A stretch of 64,000 bases of DNA from Christensenellaceae bacterium Phil7 (lineage in GTDB: Bacteria > Bacillota > Clostridia > Christensenellales > CAG-138), in the NCBI GenBank assembly GCA_001940845.1, contig MSGV01000001.1:206658-270657 (forward strand). The letters are read 5' to 3'. Below are positions 53,748 to 63,931 of the stretch, in pieces (within the stretch, counting starts at the first letter, position 1; every line of letters begins with the position of its first letter). The notes beneath the pieces were generated by a model. The model was not told where the DNA came from. It made no database searches and was given only the letters and a program-made list of their open reading frames with translations. A program made the position numbers and the translations under genes.

Positions 53748-56700
53748 TCAGCAGCCTTTCCTATGGAAAAACTCATCAGCGGTAATACCTCTTATTCGTC
53801 TGTACCTATCTCCGGCAGTACGATCAAAGCCGCAGATGCTTCCAAATTTACAATATTCACAGCCGCGTTTATTTCCGCAAAGGCTTGGACTGACTTCGAT
53901 GCGGCCCTGCATGATGGCGTTCAAGGTGTTTGCGGCGGCTGCCTTTGCAAATTCAATGGTGTGCTCCAGCTCAGCGGCATCGGCCAGGTTTCCGCGGGGT
54001 CCATCCTTGCCAAAGGAAAGTCCGCTTATTATGCCTGACCATGTTCCGCTTTCGCGCTCCGTTGCTTGAATGACAGCATCATCCGACAATGTAAGTCCAT
54101 GAAGCTTGAAGCTGGCATGCACTTCCTTAAGCACAATTTCGGCCTCCTTTTTATCAAGCCCGGCTGTCTCTGCATCCGGAGTACCTATGAATTGATAATA
54201 AAAGCCAGCAGTTTGATTTTTTTCATGATAGCTCATGGACGAATTCAGCAGCAGCTTGCGTTCAGCATTGAGACCGGCCTCCATCGCTGCGGCATATAAT
54301 GGAAGCTGCAAGCGTATGCCGCATACAAGCTCAGTATAATCAAATCTGGTTTGTCCGCTCTTATAATCTATGATGCGCAGATAGTCTCGATCAGATTTCG
54401 AGCCGTTAAAGCTATCGAGCCTATCCACCACTCCGCATACATTAAAGCGAACTCCATTACCCGCTTGAATGGTCAGAGCTGGCAGCAGATCACCTCTTCT
54501 GCCAAAGCTCACCTCACCTTGTATAGGACGGAATTCTCCCAAAGCTATTTGACGAACGAGCTCACGACCGGCGATGGCTATGCTTTCGTAGAGTTTTCGC
54601 AGTTCGAAGCGCATACTTGCGGAGCTAAGATATATACCCTTGTTATGTTCGGAAGCAAGGGAAACCAGTATAGATTGCAGCCGTTCGGATATTTCTTCAT
54701 CGGTTATGCTGCTCCAGTCCACATTATCTGCAATAAATCCATTTATTAACTGTTCTAAAGCGGCGTGAATAAAGCTGCCGCGATCATTGACTTTTTCTGA
54801 AAACTCATCCCTTTCATGTACGCTCATCCCATATTCCATGAAATAGCGGAAGGGACATTTATTGAAGGTCTCAAGCCTTGTTGGAGTGCCGACCATATGT
54901 CTTCCATAAAGCTTGAGGGCATTCTCGGGGTCTAGGATCTCCGATTTGCCGTTATCAAAAAAAGCTCCATCCATTATTGAAAGGCGTTCGGAGTAGTCCG
55001 TGGAAGCGGCAAAATAGGCATAGCTTTGGGTGAGCTCTGCATTTTCCAAATTCTTATCCATAATGCCTTGCTTTAATGAATTGGCAAGCTTTGAAAACTG
55101 AGCGCGTTCGGTGCTGCCTGTGATCGGATTCAGTATGCCGTTGGTCATGATACAGCGGGGAAATAGCTTGCGTATGCGTTCAAACATAGCAGAAGGCGTG
55201 CCGTTTGCTTCGGCGAGGCTATAGGAGATACGAAGCCTGCTCCGTGTGCGCATGACAGCAGAATATACGCGCAGACCCTCTGTTCGGTTCATCCGTTCTG
55301 TACTGTTCCAGACCGGCAGACCGATTGCACTAAGGCGACGAAGTTCGGAATCATTGATTATGGCATTATCGGCCTTTGTTTTTGGAATAAGCCCCTCGTT
55401 CATACCGAGTATCAGCAGAAATTGAATCTCTGTTAAGCTTGAATTATCAATACTGCTTATAAAAACCTGATCGCAGGTAGTTGGAATTATACCGATGGAA
55501 TATGAACGCAGTCCCTCCTCGAGTACAGAGATGAATTTCTTTAGGCTCTGTACCTCATCTCCGAGGATTATGTAAAGCTGATCTAGCAGCTCGACAATGG
55601 TATCAAATACCTGAGCAGTTTCTCTTGCGGCGCCAAATTCACCATATTTTGCCAATCTTTCACATTCGCGCTTTAATAATTCACCAATTTGCAATTCCAA
55701 AAGGAAATCGTAAATTGCATGAATGCGCTCCCTTGCGTTGAGTTGCCCGTATATTCCCTCTTTAAGGTGCAAAAGGGGGACCACGGCAGCGGCGCGCGCC
55801 TCATCAATGCCTTCGGGAATGTTTTGCTGCGTGAATGGTTCGGTGATGAGTCTTCCATTCAAACCATATTTCAGAATATGGTTTTCAAGCCGTTCTACGG
55901 CATCCGGCTCAATGGGGAAAAGTCCGGATTTAATTGCTCGAATGAAGCTCTGCGCTGAGAATCCGGATTCACAGCAGCTTAGTGAAGCAAGAATTAGCTC
56001 GGAAACGGAATGCGAGGAGAGACTGCGTTTGGAGTCCATGAAGAATGGAATGGCATAATCAGGAAAAATGCGTCGTATGATGGGCGCATAGCCATCGGGA
56101 TCACCAACGATAACGCCAATATCCCTATATCGAAGTCCATTTCGAACCGCCTGCCTTATGGATTCAGCACAGGCATTCACCTCTTGAATTCGGTTGCCGG
56201 CAGCGTGGAGCTCTATAGCAGGAGCATCTCCTTCGAAGCTTTTGTAAGGAAATGCAAACAGTTCTCTTTCGAGGTGACGTATTTCTGGCGAATTCATGCG
56301 CATATTTTTCGATAGTGAAAGAAACTCAATCGCACAGCCCTGCTTTTCAGCTTCCCTGCGAATTTGCCGATAGAGCTCTGCATCGGGATCAAAAAGCCTG
56401 CGATCACGGCAGAAATCCGATGTATCCCCGCGAATGGTGATGGTTACCTTAGGGGCATGATTGAATAGTACGGAGAGGATGCGGACGCTTTGCTCATTCA
56501 GCGTTTCGGGAGCATCTACAAAAAAATCATATGCACAGTAGGCGGATGCAGGAAGATTTTCGATGAGAGAATTGACGAGATCTTCACCATCCATGTACTT
56601 CATATCCATAGCTGCTGCCGCATTATCAAAGATGGCTGCAAAATCCCGAAGCTTATCACGAAGAGAAAGCGGAAGGCTCTCATCGGAAGCGGCATTTACA

Positions 56701-57110
56701 AGCGCAGCCGGTTCAATACCGAAGCGTTTGCATTTTAGAATCATCTCATCGCATTCCTTTGTGAAGCCACGGTGCAATGCTACCCTTGAAAAGGCAGTGA
56801 GTGAAGATTTATTTTCCTCTATTGTGCGCCTGAGCAGCATTTGCCTCCCCTGCATGGATAGAAAGACACGCCCATCGCCAATCTCGGAAGCGACACGACG
56901 CGCAAGGCTTGTGAAGGAGACTATAAAGGTATTCATGATACCCTTGCCAAGCAGCTCTGAAAGCCGTTTTTCAGCAGAAAAGGTTGCTCTGTCTGGAACG
57001 ATAAGAACCGACCGCTTGCCGGAGCTTTCATTTTCTTTGATTTTTGAAAGGAGAAGCTCGGTCTTACCTGTACCTGCTCGTCCCATTATAAAGCTTACTA
57101 TTGACGGCAT
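53748..57110 (-). CDS. addB: ATP-dependent helicase/nuclease subunit B
   Basis: Subunit of the AddAB helicase-nuclease that resects double-strand breaks and recognises Chi. The 1,120-residue protein begins with a Walker A GRAGTGKTE (near residue 8), has helicase-like folds in the middle and a C-terminal PD-(D/E)XK nuclease domain (LRIIDYKSGQ). The 4Fe-4S cysteines bracket the nuclease: one in FNKCPFRYFMEYG and three near the end (RGCEYCKFGSICGFD). I chose the ATG at 57110 (GTGAGG upstream). addA usually follows addB, but it is absent here: the next gene is convergent. Confidence 0.93.
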   Translation of the reverse strand: MPSIVSFIMGRAGTGKTELLLSKIKENESSGKRSVLIVPDRATFSAEKRLSELLGKGIMNTFIVSFTSLARRVASEIGDGRVFLSMQGRQMLLRRTIEENKSSLTAFSRVALHRGFTKECDEMILKCKRFGIEPAALVNAASDESLPLSLRDKLRDFAAIFDNAAAAMDMKYMDGEDLVNSLIENLPASAYCAYDFFVDAPETLNEQSVRILSVLFNHAPKVTITIRGDTSDFCRDRRLFDPDAELYRQIRREAEKQGCAIEFLSLSKNMRMNSPEIRHLERELFAFPYKSFEGDAPAIELHAAGNRIQEVNACAESIRQAVRNGLRYRDIGVIVGDPDGYAPIIRRIFPDYAIPFFMDSKRSLSSHSVSELILASLSCCESGFSAQSFIRAIKSGLFPIEPDAVERLENHILKYGLNGRLITEPFTQQNIPEGIDEARAAAVVPLLHLKEGIYGQLNARERIHAIYDFLLELQIGELLKRECERLAKYGEFGAARETAQVFDTIVELLDQLYIILGDEVQSLKKFISVLEEGLRSYSIGIIPTTCDQVFISSIDNSSLTEIQFLLILGMNEGLIPKTKADNAIINDSELRRLSAIGLPVWNSTERMNRTEGLRVYSAVMRTRSRLRISYSLAEANGTPSAMFERIRKLFPRCIMTNGILNPITGSTERAQFSKLANSLKQGIMDKNLENAELTQSYAYFAASTDYSERLSIMDGAFFDNGKSEILDPENALKLYGRHMVGTPTRLETFNKCPFRYFMEYGMSVHERDEFSEKVNDRGSFIHAALEQLINGFIADNVDWSSITDEEISERLQSILVSLASEHNKGIYLSSASMRFELRKLYESIAIAGRELVRQIALGEFRPIQGEVSFGRRGDLLPALTIQAGNGVRFNVCGVVDRLDSFNGSKSDRDYLRIIDYKSGQTRFDYTELVCGIRLQLPLYAAAMEAGLNAERKLLLNSSMSYHEKNQTAGFYYQFIGTPDAETAGLDKKEAEIVLKEVHASFKLHGLTLSDDAVIQATERESGTWSGIISGLSFGKDGPRGNLADAAELEHTIEFAKAAAANTLNAIMQGRIEVSPSLCGNKRGCEYCKFGSICGFDRTAGDRYRRIRGITADEFFHRKGC

Positions 57111-57226
57111 ATGCACCTCACCCACATGGTTTGAGATCATTATAGCAGAGATTCTTAAAAATGCAAAGCAGCATATAAATTCTTGACGATATGCATTTAG
57201 AAGCATTATTTTTATAAGTCACGAGC

Positions 57227-57255
57227 TTGTAAAATACAACACAATATGCTATTAT
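57227..57255 (+). promoter_or_regulatory. Promoter of the SPFH/zinc-ribbon/TPM cluster
   Basis: TTGTAA (57227-57232), 17-base spacer, TATTAT (57250-57255), divergent from addB. Confidence 0.55.
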
Positions 57256-57347
57256 GAGCTCGGCAAAGACTGCTCATGGCAGGATGGCTCTGCGCTGATG
57301 AGCGGGAAGGCATTAAACAGCAAAATCAAACTCTAAGGAGATATCTT

Positions 57348-58727
57348 ATGGGACTTATTAAAGCAGGAATCGGAGCGCTTGGCGGCACTCTGGCGGATCA
57401 GTGGAAGGAATTCTTTTATTGTGAATCCATCCCTAATGAGGTATTGATGATGAAGGGCCGGAAGAAGGTCAGTGGGCGGTCATCAAATACCAGGGGTAAT
57501 GATAACGTAATCTCCGATGGATCGGGAATCGCAGTTGCAGATGGTCAGGCGATGATAATAGTCGAAAATGGTAAGATCGTTGAATTCTGTGCGGAACCTG
57601 GAGAATTTACATATAGAACCACACTGGAGCCAAGCATCTTCACCGGCAAGCTTGGTGAAAGTCTGAAAGCAACATTCCAGGAAATAGGAAAACGCTTTGC
57701 GCATGGCGGTGAAGCTGCAAAGGATCAGAGAATCTATTATTTCAATACCAAAGAGATCATTGATAACAAGTTTGGTACCCGCAATCCAATCCCATTTAGA
57801 GCGGTAGATAGGAATATTGGGCTGGATATCGATGTTGCCGTGCGCTGCTCCGGCGTTTATTCCTATAGGATTTCAGATCCAATGCGCTTCTATGCAAATA
57901 TCGCAGGAAATATTTCCGGAGAGTATACCCGAGATGAGCTTGATGGTCAGCTAAAAGCTGAGTTCATAGGCGCATTACAGCCGGCATTCGGAAGGCTTTC
58001 CGGCTTAGAGCTGCGTCCGAGCCAAATCCCAGCTCATTCGGAAGAACTCAAGGCTGCGCTCAATGATTCGCTTTCAAGCGACTGGGGAGATAGAGGTTTA
58101 TGCGTGGAAAAGGTCGCTATTGGCTCAATCACTCTGCCGGAAGAGGATCAGGAAATGATCAAGCAGCTTCAGAGCAGTGCAGTAATGCGCGATCCATCCA
58201 TGGCAGCGGCGAAGCTTGTTGGTGCACAGGCACAGGCAATGCAGGATGCTGCAAAGAATGCGAATGGCGCCATGATGGGATTTATGGGAATGGGCATCGC
58301 GCAGCAGGCGGGCGGATCGAATGCACAGGATCTTTTTGCAATGGGTCAGCAGCGGGTACAGCAGCAGGAGGATGCATGGAGATGCGGCTGCGGAATCGTA
58401 AATGATGGCAAGTTTTGTCATAACTGCGGTGCAAAGAGGCCTGAGCCTGTGGCCGCCGATGCGTGGAAATGCCCTGGCTGCGGTAAGACTGTATCCGGAA
58501 AATTCTGTCCCGAGTGTGGAACTAAAAAGCCGGAAGCACAGAGCTGGACTTGCGGCTGCGGAACTATAAATGATGGTAAATTCTGCCGTAATTGCGGCGC
58601 AAGGAAGCCGGATGGAGCTCCGAAATATCGGTGCAGCAGATGCGGATGGGAGCCAAAGGAGCCCAGCAGCATTCCAAAGTTTTGTCCGGAATGCGGCAAT
58701 AGCTTCGATAACAATGGTCGTGCTTGA
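57348..58727 (+). CDS. SPFH-domain protein with C-terminal zinc ribbons (YdjI-like)
   Basis: A 459-residue protein. Residues ~1-300 form an SPFH (stomatin/flotillin-like, virion-core-associated) domain: the N-terminal ADQWKEFFYCESIPNEVLM and FGTRNPIPFRAVDRNIGLDIDVAVRCSGVYSYRISDP are typical of the YdjI family. The C-terminal 100 residues carry four zinc-ribbon-like CxC/CxxC pairs (WRCGCGIVNDGKFCHNCGAK and similar). B. subtilis YdjI works with YdjG, YdjH and PspA in the envelope-stress response; the next two genes resemble YdjG and YdjH. AAGGAG precedes the ATG at 57348. Confidence 0.85.
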   Translation: MGLIKAGIGALGGTLADQWKEFFYCESIPNEVLMMKGRKKVSGRSSNTRGNDNVISDGSGIAVADGQAMIIVENGKIVEFCAEPGEFTYRTTLEPSIFTGKLGESLKATFQEIGKRFAHGGEAAKDQRIYYFNTKEIIDNKFGTRNPIPFRAVDRNIGLDIDVAVRCSGVYSYRISDPMRFYANIAGNISGEYTRDELDGQLKAEFIGALQPAFGRLSGLELRPSQIPAHSEELKAALNDSLSSDWGDRGLCVEKVAIGSITLPEEDQEMIKQLQSSAVMRDPSMAAAKLVGAQAQAMQDAAKNANGAMMGFMGMGIAQQAGGSNAQDLFAMGQQRVQQQEDAWRCGCGIVNDGKFCHNCGAKRPEPVAADAWKCPGCGKTVSGKFCPECGTKKPEAQSWTCGCGTINDGKFCRNCGARKPDGAPKYRCSRCGWEPKEPSSIPKFCPECGNSFDNNGRA

Positions 58728-58804
58728 AAAATGCATAGCGATTTATAAATTATTTTTATTGGGGAAATTTCATAAGGTAATTAGAACCATGATAGGAGGC
58801 TAGG

Positions 58805-59890
58805 ATGGCGGAATTGCAGGAATATAAGTGCCCGGCATGCGGAGGTGCGCTGGAATTTGACAGCAAAAGCCAAAGGATGAAATGTCCGTATTGCGATACG
58901 GAGTATGAAATGAGCGTATTCGAGGAGCTTGATGAAGATCTCAAGAAGGAAAGCTCGAATGACATGGAATGGTCGATAGAGGAAGCGGTCGAATGGAACG
59001 ATTCTGAATCGGGTGGGCTGAGGAGCTATGTTTGCAATTCGTGTGGAGGCGAGATAATCGGTGACGAAAATATGGCGGCCACGAGCTGCCCATTCTGCGG
59101 AAATCCAGTGGTCATAATGCAGAAATTTGAGGGAAAACTTCGCCCGGATTACGTGATCCCATTTAAACTCGACAAGAAAAAAGCAAAGGAAGCGCTGGAA
59201 AGGCATTTAAAGGGGAAGAAGCTGCTTCCGAAGCTTTTTAAGGATGAGAATCACATAGATGAAATAAAGGGGATTTATATTCCATTTTGGCTTTTTGACA
59301 GTGATGTGGATGCACATTTTCGTTATAGAGCCACACGTGTTCGATCTTGGAGCGACAGCAGCTATGACTATGTTGAAACGAGCTACTATTCTGTAGTTCG
59401 TGAGGGAAGCCTATCATTTGAAAACGTCCCGGTGGATGGCTCTGCTAAAATGCCGGACGATATAATGGAATCCATTGAGCCCTTTGATTTCTCCGAAGCG
59501 GTAGATTTTCAGACGGCATATATGGCGGGCTATCTGGCGGATAGATTTGATGTGGATGCTGACAGCAGCATTGCTCGTGCTAACGAGCGCATAAGCACGA
59601 GCACGGAGCATAGTTTTGCATCAACGCTTGAAGGATATAACAGCATAACTACCGAAGGAAAGGGCATAAAACTCAGCAACGGCACGGCAAAGTATGCACT
59701 TTATCCGGTTTGGCTGCTCAATACCACATACAATGGTAAAAAATACACCTTTGCTATGAACGGACAGACCGGAAAGTTTGTAGGCGATCTTCCGGTGGAT
59801 AGGGGTGCATACTGGAAATATTTCGGCATATATGCTGCGGCCATTTCGGCACTGATTTATGGTGCTGCCTGGCTTATACACCTGATATAG
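58805..59890 (+). CDS. Zinc-ribbon membrane protein (YdjG-like)
   Basis: A 361-residue protein with two zinc-ribbon elements at the N-terminus (CPACGGALEF ... CPYCDTEYE at ~8-35 and CNSCGGEI ... CPFCGNP at ~78-100), a soluble middle domain and one C-terminal transmembrane helix (~338-358). This is the layout of B. subtilis YdjG/TFIIB-type zinc-ribbon proteins, which anchor PspA to membranes. AGGAGG lies close upstream. It sits 77 bases after the SPFH gene and 13 before the TPM gene. Confidence 0.85.
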   Translation: MAELQEYKCPACGGALEFDSKSQRMKCPYCDTEYEMSVFEELDEDLKKESSNDMEWSIEEAVEWNDSESGGLRSYVCNSCGGEIIGDENMAATSCPFCGNPVVIMQKFEGKLRPDYVIPFKLDKKKAKEALERHLKGKKLLPKLFKDENHIDEIKGIYIPFWLFDSDVDAHFRYRATRVRSWSDSSYDYVETSYYSVVREGSLSFENVPVDGSAKMPDDIMESIEPFDFSEAVDFQTAYMAGYLADRFDVDADSSIARANERISTSTEHSFASTLEGYNSITTEGKGIKLSNGTAKYALYPVWLLNTTYNGKKYTFAMNGQTGKFVGDLPVDRGAYWKYFGIYAAAISALIYGAAWLIHLI

Positions 59891-59903
59891 GAGGATCGAC
59901 AGA

Positions 59904-60767
59904 ATGCGAAAATTTCTTATCTGCGCGATATCCGTAATTATCTTGTTAATGGCTGCTGCTCCGCTTCTTGCAGAGACGTCCCAAATTCAGGCCAGAGATA
60001 TTGCCGAGAACGAGCTGATACTTTGCTTGAGCAATGGTACGAACAGTGGCCGCGTGGTGGATGAAGCCGGTTTAATGTCTGCTGAAGAGGCAAACGCTCT
60101 TCGCATAAAGCTGGATGCTATAAGCAACGAACAGAGATGCGATGTCATTGTCGTGACGACAAGCTCCGCAAATATTCGCAGCGAATATGATGCGATGGTG
60201 TATGCTGATGATTTCTTTGATTATAATGATTATGGCTATGGAAGCGGCAGTGATGGAATACTGCTGCTTGTAAGCGTGCAGGGCAATGATAGATTTTATT
60301 GGTTCAGCGCACATGGCCGTGGCTCGACAGCCTTTAGAGATTCTACCACGATCTATATGGGAGAAGAGATAGTTCCGTACCTGAAGGATGGGGATTATTA
60401 TGGAGCATTTATTCGCTATTCGGATCTGGCAGAAAGCGTGCTGAGGACGGTGAATAGCGGAAAAGCCTATTCCGTGCCCAAGGGAACATTGGACAGCATG
60501 TGGATATTTATTTCAATAGCGGCAGGCGTTGTTGTATCATTCATCATTACTGGAATAATGAAGGGAAAGCTTAAATCCGTTCGAACTCAGGCAACGGCAA
60601 ATAGCTATATCCGCAGCGGCAGCATCAATATCACCAATTGCCGGGATACATTTCTCTATTCCAGGGTAAGAAGGACGGAGAGGGTATCTGCATCGGATGG
60701 TGATTCGAGAAGTTCGCATACATCCTCATCCGGGAAGACTCATACCGGAACGGGCGGAAGCTTTTGA
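59904..60767 (+). CDS. TPM-domain membrane protein (YdjH-like)
   Basis: A 287-residue protein with a signal peptide (1-22), a TPM_phosphatase domain (~48-190: VDEAGLMSAEEANALRIKLD, SGSDGILLLVSV), a transmembrane helix (~200-220) and a hydrophilic tail ending in THTGTGGSF, the glycine-rich end common in this family. TPM domains have reported phosphatase activity in plants, but their bacterial role is unclear. With the two genes upstream it forms a ydjI-ydjG-ydjH-like cluster. TAGGAGGAT precedes the ATG. Confidence 0.87.
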   Translation: MRKFLICAISVIILLMAAAPLLAETSQIQARDIAENELILCLSNGTNSGRVVDEAGLMSAEEANALRIKLDAISNEQRCDVIVVTTSSANIRSEYDAMVYADDFFDYNDYGYGSGSDGILLLVSVQGNDRFYWFSAHGRGSTAFRDSTTIYMGEEIVPYLKDGDYYGAFIRYSDLAESVLRTVNSGKAYSVPKGTLDSMWIFISIAAGVVVSFIITGIMKGKLKSVRTQATANSYIRSGSINITNCRDTFLYSRVRRTERVSASDGDSRSSHTSSSGKTHTGTGGSF

Positions 60768-60842
60768 CCGAACGATGGAGCGGTTTACGAATAATGCAAT
60801 GATTCCGTTTTTAGGATAGCATGGATATGGAGGTATGTTTCC

Positions 60843-61709
60843 ATGTGGATAGTTTTTGCAATTGGATCAGCATTGTTTGCCGGACTGACATCAATATTGG
60901 CAAAATGCGGGATTAGAAAAACGAATTCTACCGTTGCGACTGCGATAAGGACGATGGTTGTTCTTGTTTTCTCCTGGCTGATGGTATTTATAGTTGGTTC
61001 ACAGAATCGGATCCATGAGATTGATGGAAGGACGCTGCTTTTTCTGGTACTTTCGGGACTTGCGACGGGAGCAAGCTGGCTTTGCTATTTCAGAGCATTA
61101 CAGCTTGGGGATATTAACAAGGTTGTTCCGATAGATAAATCGAGCACTGTGCTCACCATCATACTGGCAACGCTCTTGCTGCATGAAAAAATGACCGCAT
61201 TTAAAGCGGTCGGTGCGGCATTGATAGCTGTGGGCACATTTTTGATGATCGAGAAGAAGCAGGTGAATGCCGGGGTACAGCCCAAAAACAATAGTTGGCT
61301 GCTATATGCATTGGGTTCGGCGGTATTTGCAAGCCTAACTGCCATACTTGGTAAAGTCGGCATTTCGGGAGTTGAATCCAATCTGGGCACTGCCATTCGT
61401 ACGGGCGTTGTGCTGATAATGTCCTGGGTGATGGTATTTGTGAGCGGCAAGCAGCGAGAGGTCATGCACATCCCGAAAAGGGAGCTTGGTTTCATATGCC
61501 TATCCGGGCTTGCTACCGGCGCATCGTGGCTATGCTATTATAAAGCCTTGCAGGATGGGCTTGCAGGGGTGGTCGTTCCGATAGACAAGCTGAGCATTCT
61601 GGTGACGGTCACATTCTCCTATTTTGTTTTTAAAGAAAAGCTGACTTTAAGATCGGGCATTGGGCTTGCAATGATAGTCATTGGGACGCTCGGGATGCTG
61701 ATCCCATAA
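60843..61709 (+). CDS. EamA-family transporter
   Basis: A 288-residue inner-membrane protein with ten helices in two EamA repeats (about 1-138 and 150-288). Both halves contain GLATGASWLCYF/YxALQ and a VVPIDKSS/VVPIDKLS segment, showing internal duplication. The family belongs to the drug/metabolite transporter superfamily; the substrate is unknown. TGGAGG lies about 10 bases before the ATG. Confidence 0.9.
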   Translation: MWIVFAIGSALFAGLTSILAKCGIRKTNSTVATAIRTMVVLVFSWLMVFIVGSQNRIHEIDGRTLLFLVLSGLATGASWLCYFRALQLGDINKVVPIDKSSTVLTIILATLLLHEKMTAFKAVGAALIAVGTFLMIEKKQVNAGVQPKNNSWLLYALGSAVFASLTAILGKVGISGVESNLGTAIRTGVVLIMSWVMVFVSGKQREVMHIPKRELGFICLSGLATGASWLCYYKALQDGLAGVVVPIDKLSILVTVTFSYFVFKEKLTLRSGIGLAMIVIGTLGMLIP

Positions 61710-61801
61710 TGTGATTTAGATGAATGATGCGGCTTAAACTTCCAAATACAGAATAGAACGATAAAAATGATTCTATTTAGAAAATAAGTGCAGTAATGAA
61801 T

Positions 61802-61836
61802 AACGCTCGAACGATTTGTTTCATCGCTCGAGCGTT
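61802..61836. terminator. Bidirectional terminator between the EamA and ftsH genes
   Basis: AACGCTCGA (61802-61810) and TCGAGCGTT (61828-61836), perfect 9-bp stem, flanked by T-rich/A-rich sequence on both sides, serving both convergent genes. Confidence 0.75.
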
Positions 61837-61858
61837 TATTCTCAGAAATGCATTTGTT

Positions 61859-63715
61859 TTATTGATTGAGCATTTGCATTCGGTCGCGATCCAATGCCGG
61901 AGCTGATGACAGTATGCGCATGAATTCATCTCCTGTTATGGTTTCTTTTTCATAAAGATATTTTGCGATCTCATTCAACTTGCCTCTATTATCGGATAGA
62001 ATGCCCAATGCCTTTTTATGCTGCTGCTGTACCAGCTCAATGACCTTGCGATCGACCTGAGCCTGTATTTCAGCAGAACAAGCGAGTGCGGCATCGCCGC
62101 CAAGATACTGATTGGTAACGGTTTCGAGTGCCACCATTCCAAACTCGTCATTCATGCCGTAGCGAGTTATCATAGCCCGTGCAAGCTTGGTTGCCTGCTC
62201 AATATCATTGGAGGCTCCAGTGGTAATGCTGTTGAATATGAGCTCCTCCGCAGCTCTGCCGCCGGTGTAAGTCGCAATCTTATTCTCTATTTCCTCACGG
62301 CTCATGAGCACGTGGTCATTTTCCTCCACCTGCATTGTATACCCAAGAGCACCGGATGTGCGGGGGATAATGGTTATCTTTTGCACAGGGGCTGAATGGG
62401 TCTGCATTGCGGCAACGAGCGCATGTCCGACTTCGTGATAGGAAACGATCAGCTTCTCATGATCGGTCATGATGGAATTCTTCTTCTGATAGCCTGCGAT
62501 CACGACTTCAATGCTTTCCTCGAGATCCGCTTCCGTTGCGAATGCCCTTCCATCGCGAACGGCGCGAAGGGCGGCTTCGTTTATCATATTTGCAAGCTCC
62601 GCCCCGCTTGCACCGGGAGACATTCGTGCAATGCGTTCAAAATCCACATCTTTTGCGAGTTTGATCTTTTTTGCATGAACCCTTAGTATGGCTTCCCTGC
62701 CCTTTAGATCCGGAAGCTCAACGGGCACGCGGCGATCAAAGCGGCCGGGCCTGGTGAGTGCGGGATCAAGCGATTCCGGGCGATTGGTCGCAGCAAGGAT
62801 GATAACCCCTGTATTTCCCTCAAAACCATCCATCTCGGTCAGGAGCTGATTCAGCGTCTGTTCCATCTCATCATTGCCGCCGATACGATTATCCCTTCGC
62901 TTACCTATGGCATCGATCTCATCGATAAAGACGATGCAAGGTGCTTTTTCCTTTGCCTGCCTGAATAGATCGCGAACCTTCGATGCACCCATGCCGACGA
63001 ACATCTCAATGAATTCAGAACCGGATATGGAGAAGAAGGGAACATCGGCCTCTCCCGCAACCGCCTTGGCGAGCATGGTCTTGCCGGTTCCCGGAGGGCC
63101 AACAAGCAGCACGCCCTTGGGCATGGATGCACCTATCTCCCGGTATTTATTCGGGTTATGCAGATAATCAACTATTTCGGCAAGGTTTTCCTTTGCCTCA
63201 TCCTCGCCGGCAACATCATGAAATTTAATGCCATCCGAGGATTTGACATATACCTTTGCATTGGATTTGCCCAGCCCAAAAGCCATGGAATTCATGCCGC
63301 CGCCCGCCTTATCCATAAGCTTCTTGCTCAATAATTTGCCCAAAAGCGTAAATGCCGCTATAGGCAATATCCAGTATATGAGCAGGGTAAGAAATGGAGA
63401 GGTTCCTTCGATTATCTCGCTCGCAAATTTTGCACCGGATGCATGTAGACGGGATACGAGCTCCGGATCATCCATCAGACCGGTCTTGTAAATATTCTTG
63501 TTGGATTTATCCGTAAAGAGTATTTGATTTGTCTGTATCTCTACTTCGGCAATATTGCCGGATTCCGTCATATCAATAAAAGTGCCATAATCCACCTCCT
63601 GGATCTTGCGCTGCATCATTGCAGGAATGATAAGGAAATTGACGATAAGCATTATGACTATGACGATCAAGCCATAATAAAGCAGTGGCTTTTTGGGGGG
63701 ATTTACTTCGTTCAT
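61859..63715 (-). CDS. ftsH: ATP-dependent zinc metalloprotease FtsH
   Basis: Membrane-bound AAA protease for membrane-protein quality control. The 618-residue protein has two N-terminal helices flanking the extracytoplasmic domain, Walker [16 protein letters not shown], Walker [13 protein letters not shown], the SRH ([20 protein letters not shown]), and the zinc motif HEVGHALV near residue 430. I chose the ATG at 63715 with AAGGAGG five bases upstream. No hpt-tilS neighbours are seen inside the window. Confidence 0.97.
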   Translation of the reverse strand: MNEVNPPKKPLLYYGLIVIVIMLIVNFLIIPAMMQRKIQEVDYGTFIDMTESGNIAEVEIQTNQILFTDKSNKNIYKTGLMDDPELVSRLHASGAKFASEIIEGTSPFLTLLIYWILPIAAFTLLGKLLSKKLMDKAGGGMNSMAFGLGKSNAKVYVKSSDGIKFHDVAGEDEAKENLAEIVDYLHNPNKYREIGASMPKGVLLVGPPGTGKTMLAKAVAGEADVPFFSISGSEFIEMFVGMGASKVRDLFRQAKEKAPCIVFIDEIDAIGKRRDNRIGGNDEMEQTLNQLLTEMDGFEGNTGVIILAATNRPESLDPALTRPGRFDRRVPVELPDLKGREAILRVHAKKIKLAKDVDFERIARMSPGASGAELANMINEAALRAVRDGRAFATEADLEESIEVVIAGYQKKNSIMTDHEKLIVSYHEVGHALVAAMQTHSAPVQKITIIPRTSGALGYTMQVEENDHVLMSREEIENKIATYTGGRAAEELIFNSITTGASNDIEQATKLARAMITRYGMNDEFGMVALETVTNQYLGGDAALACSAEIQAQVDRKVIELVQQQHKKALGILSDNRGKLNEIAKYLYEKETITGDEFMRILSSAPALDRDRMQMLNQ

Positions 63716-63898
63716 AACATCCTCCTTATTCGATTTTATCATCTCATAATAACATAACTGCACAGATATTAAAAGGGATAAAATTACACATTTATGGGGC
63801 AATTTATGTGAAGTGAGAGGGCTTTGCGAGATTTGAATGGAGCGGGGAATTCGGCGCAGGAGAAAATCGTATGCTTGAAACGGGTTTATTTTCTATAT

Positions 63899-63931
63899 GC
63901 ATCAGGCAGGCGCAAAGCGTCTGCCTGATGC
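63899..63931. terminator. Strong hairpin near the right edge
   Basis: GCATCAGGCAG and CTGCCTGATGC form a perfect 11-bp stem with an inner CGC/GCG extension. No T-run follows on either strand. It may end a gene beyond the window on the - strand; 63932-64000 holds stop codons in all three - frames and may include that gene's last codons. Confidence 0.45.
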
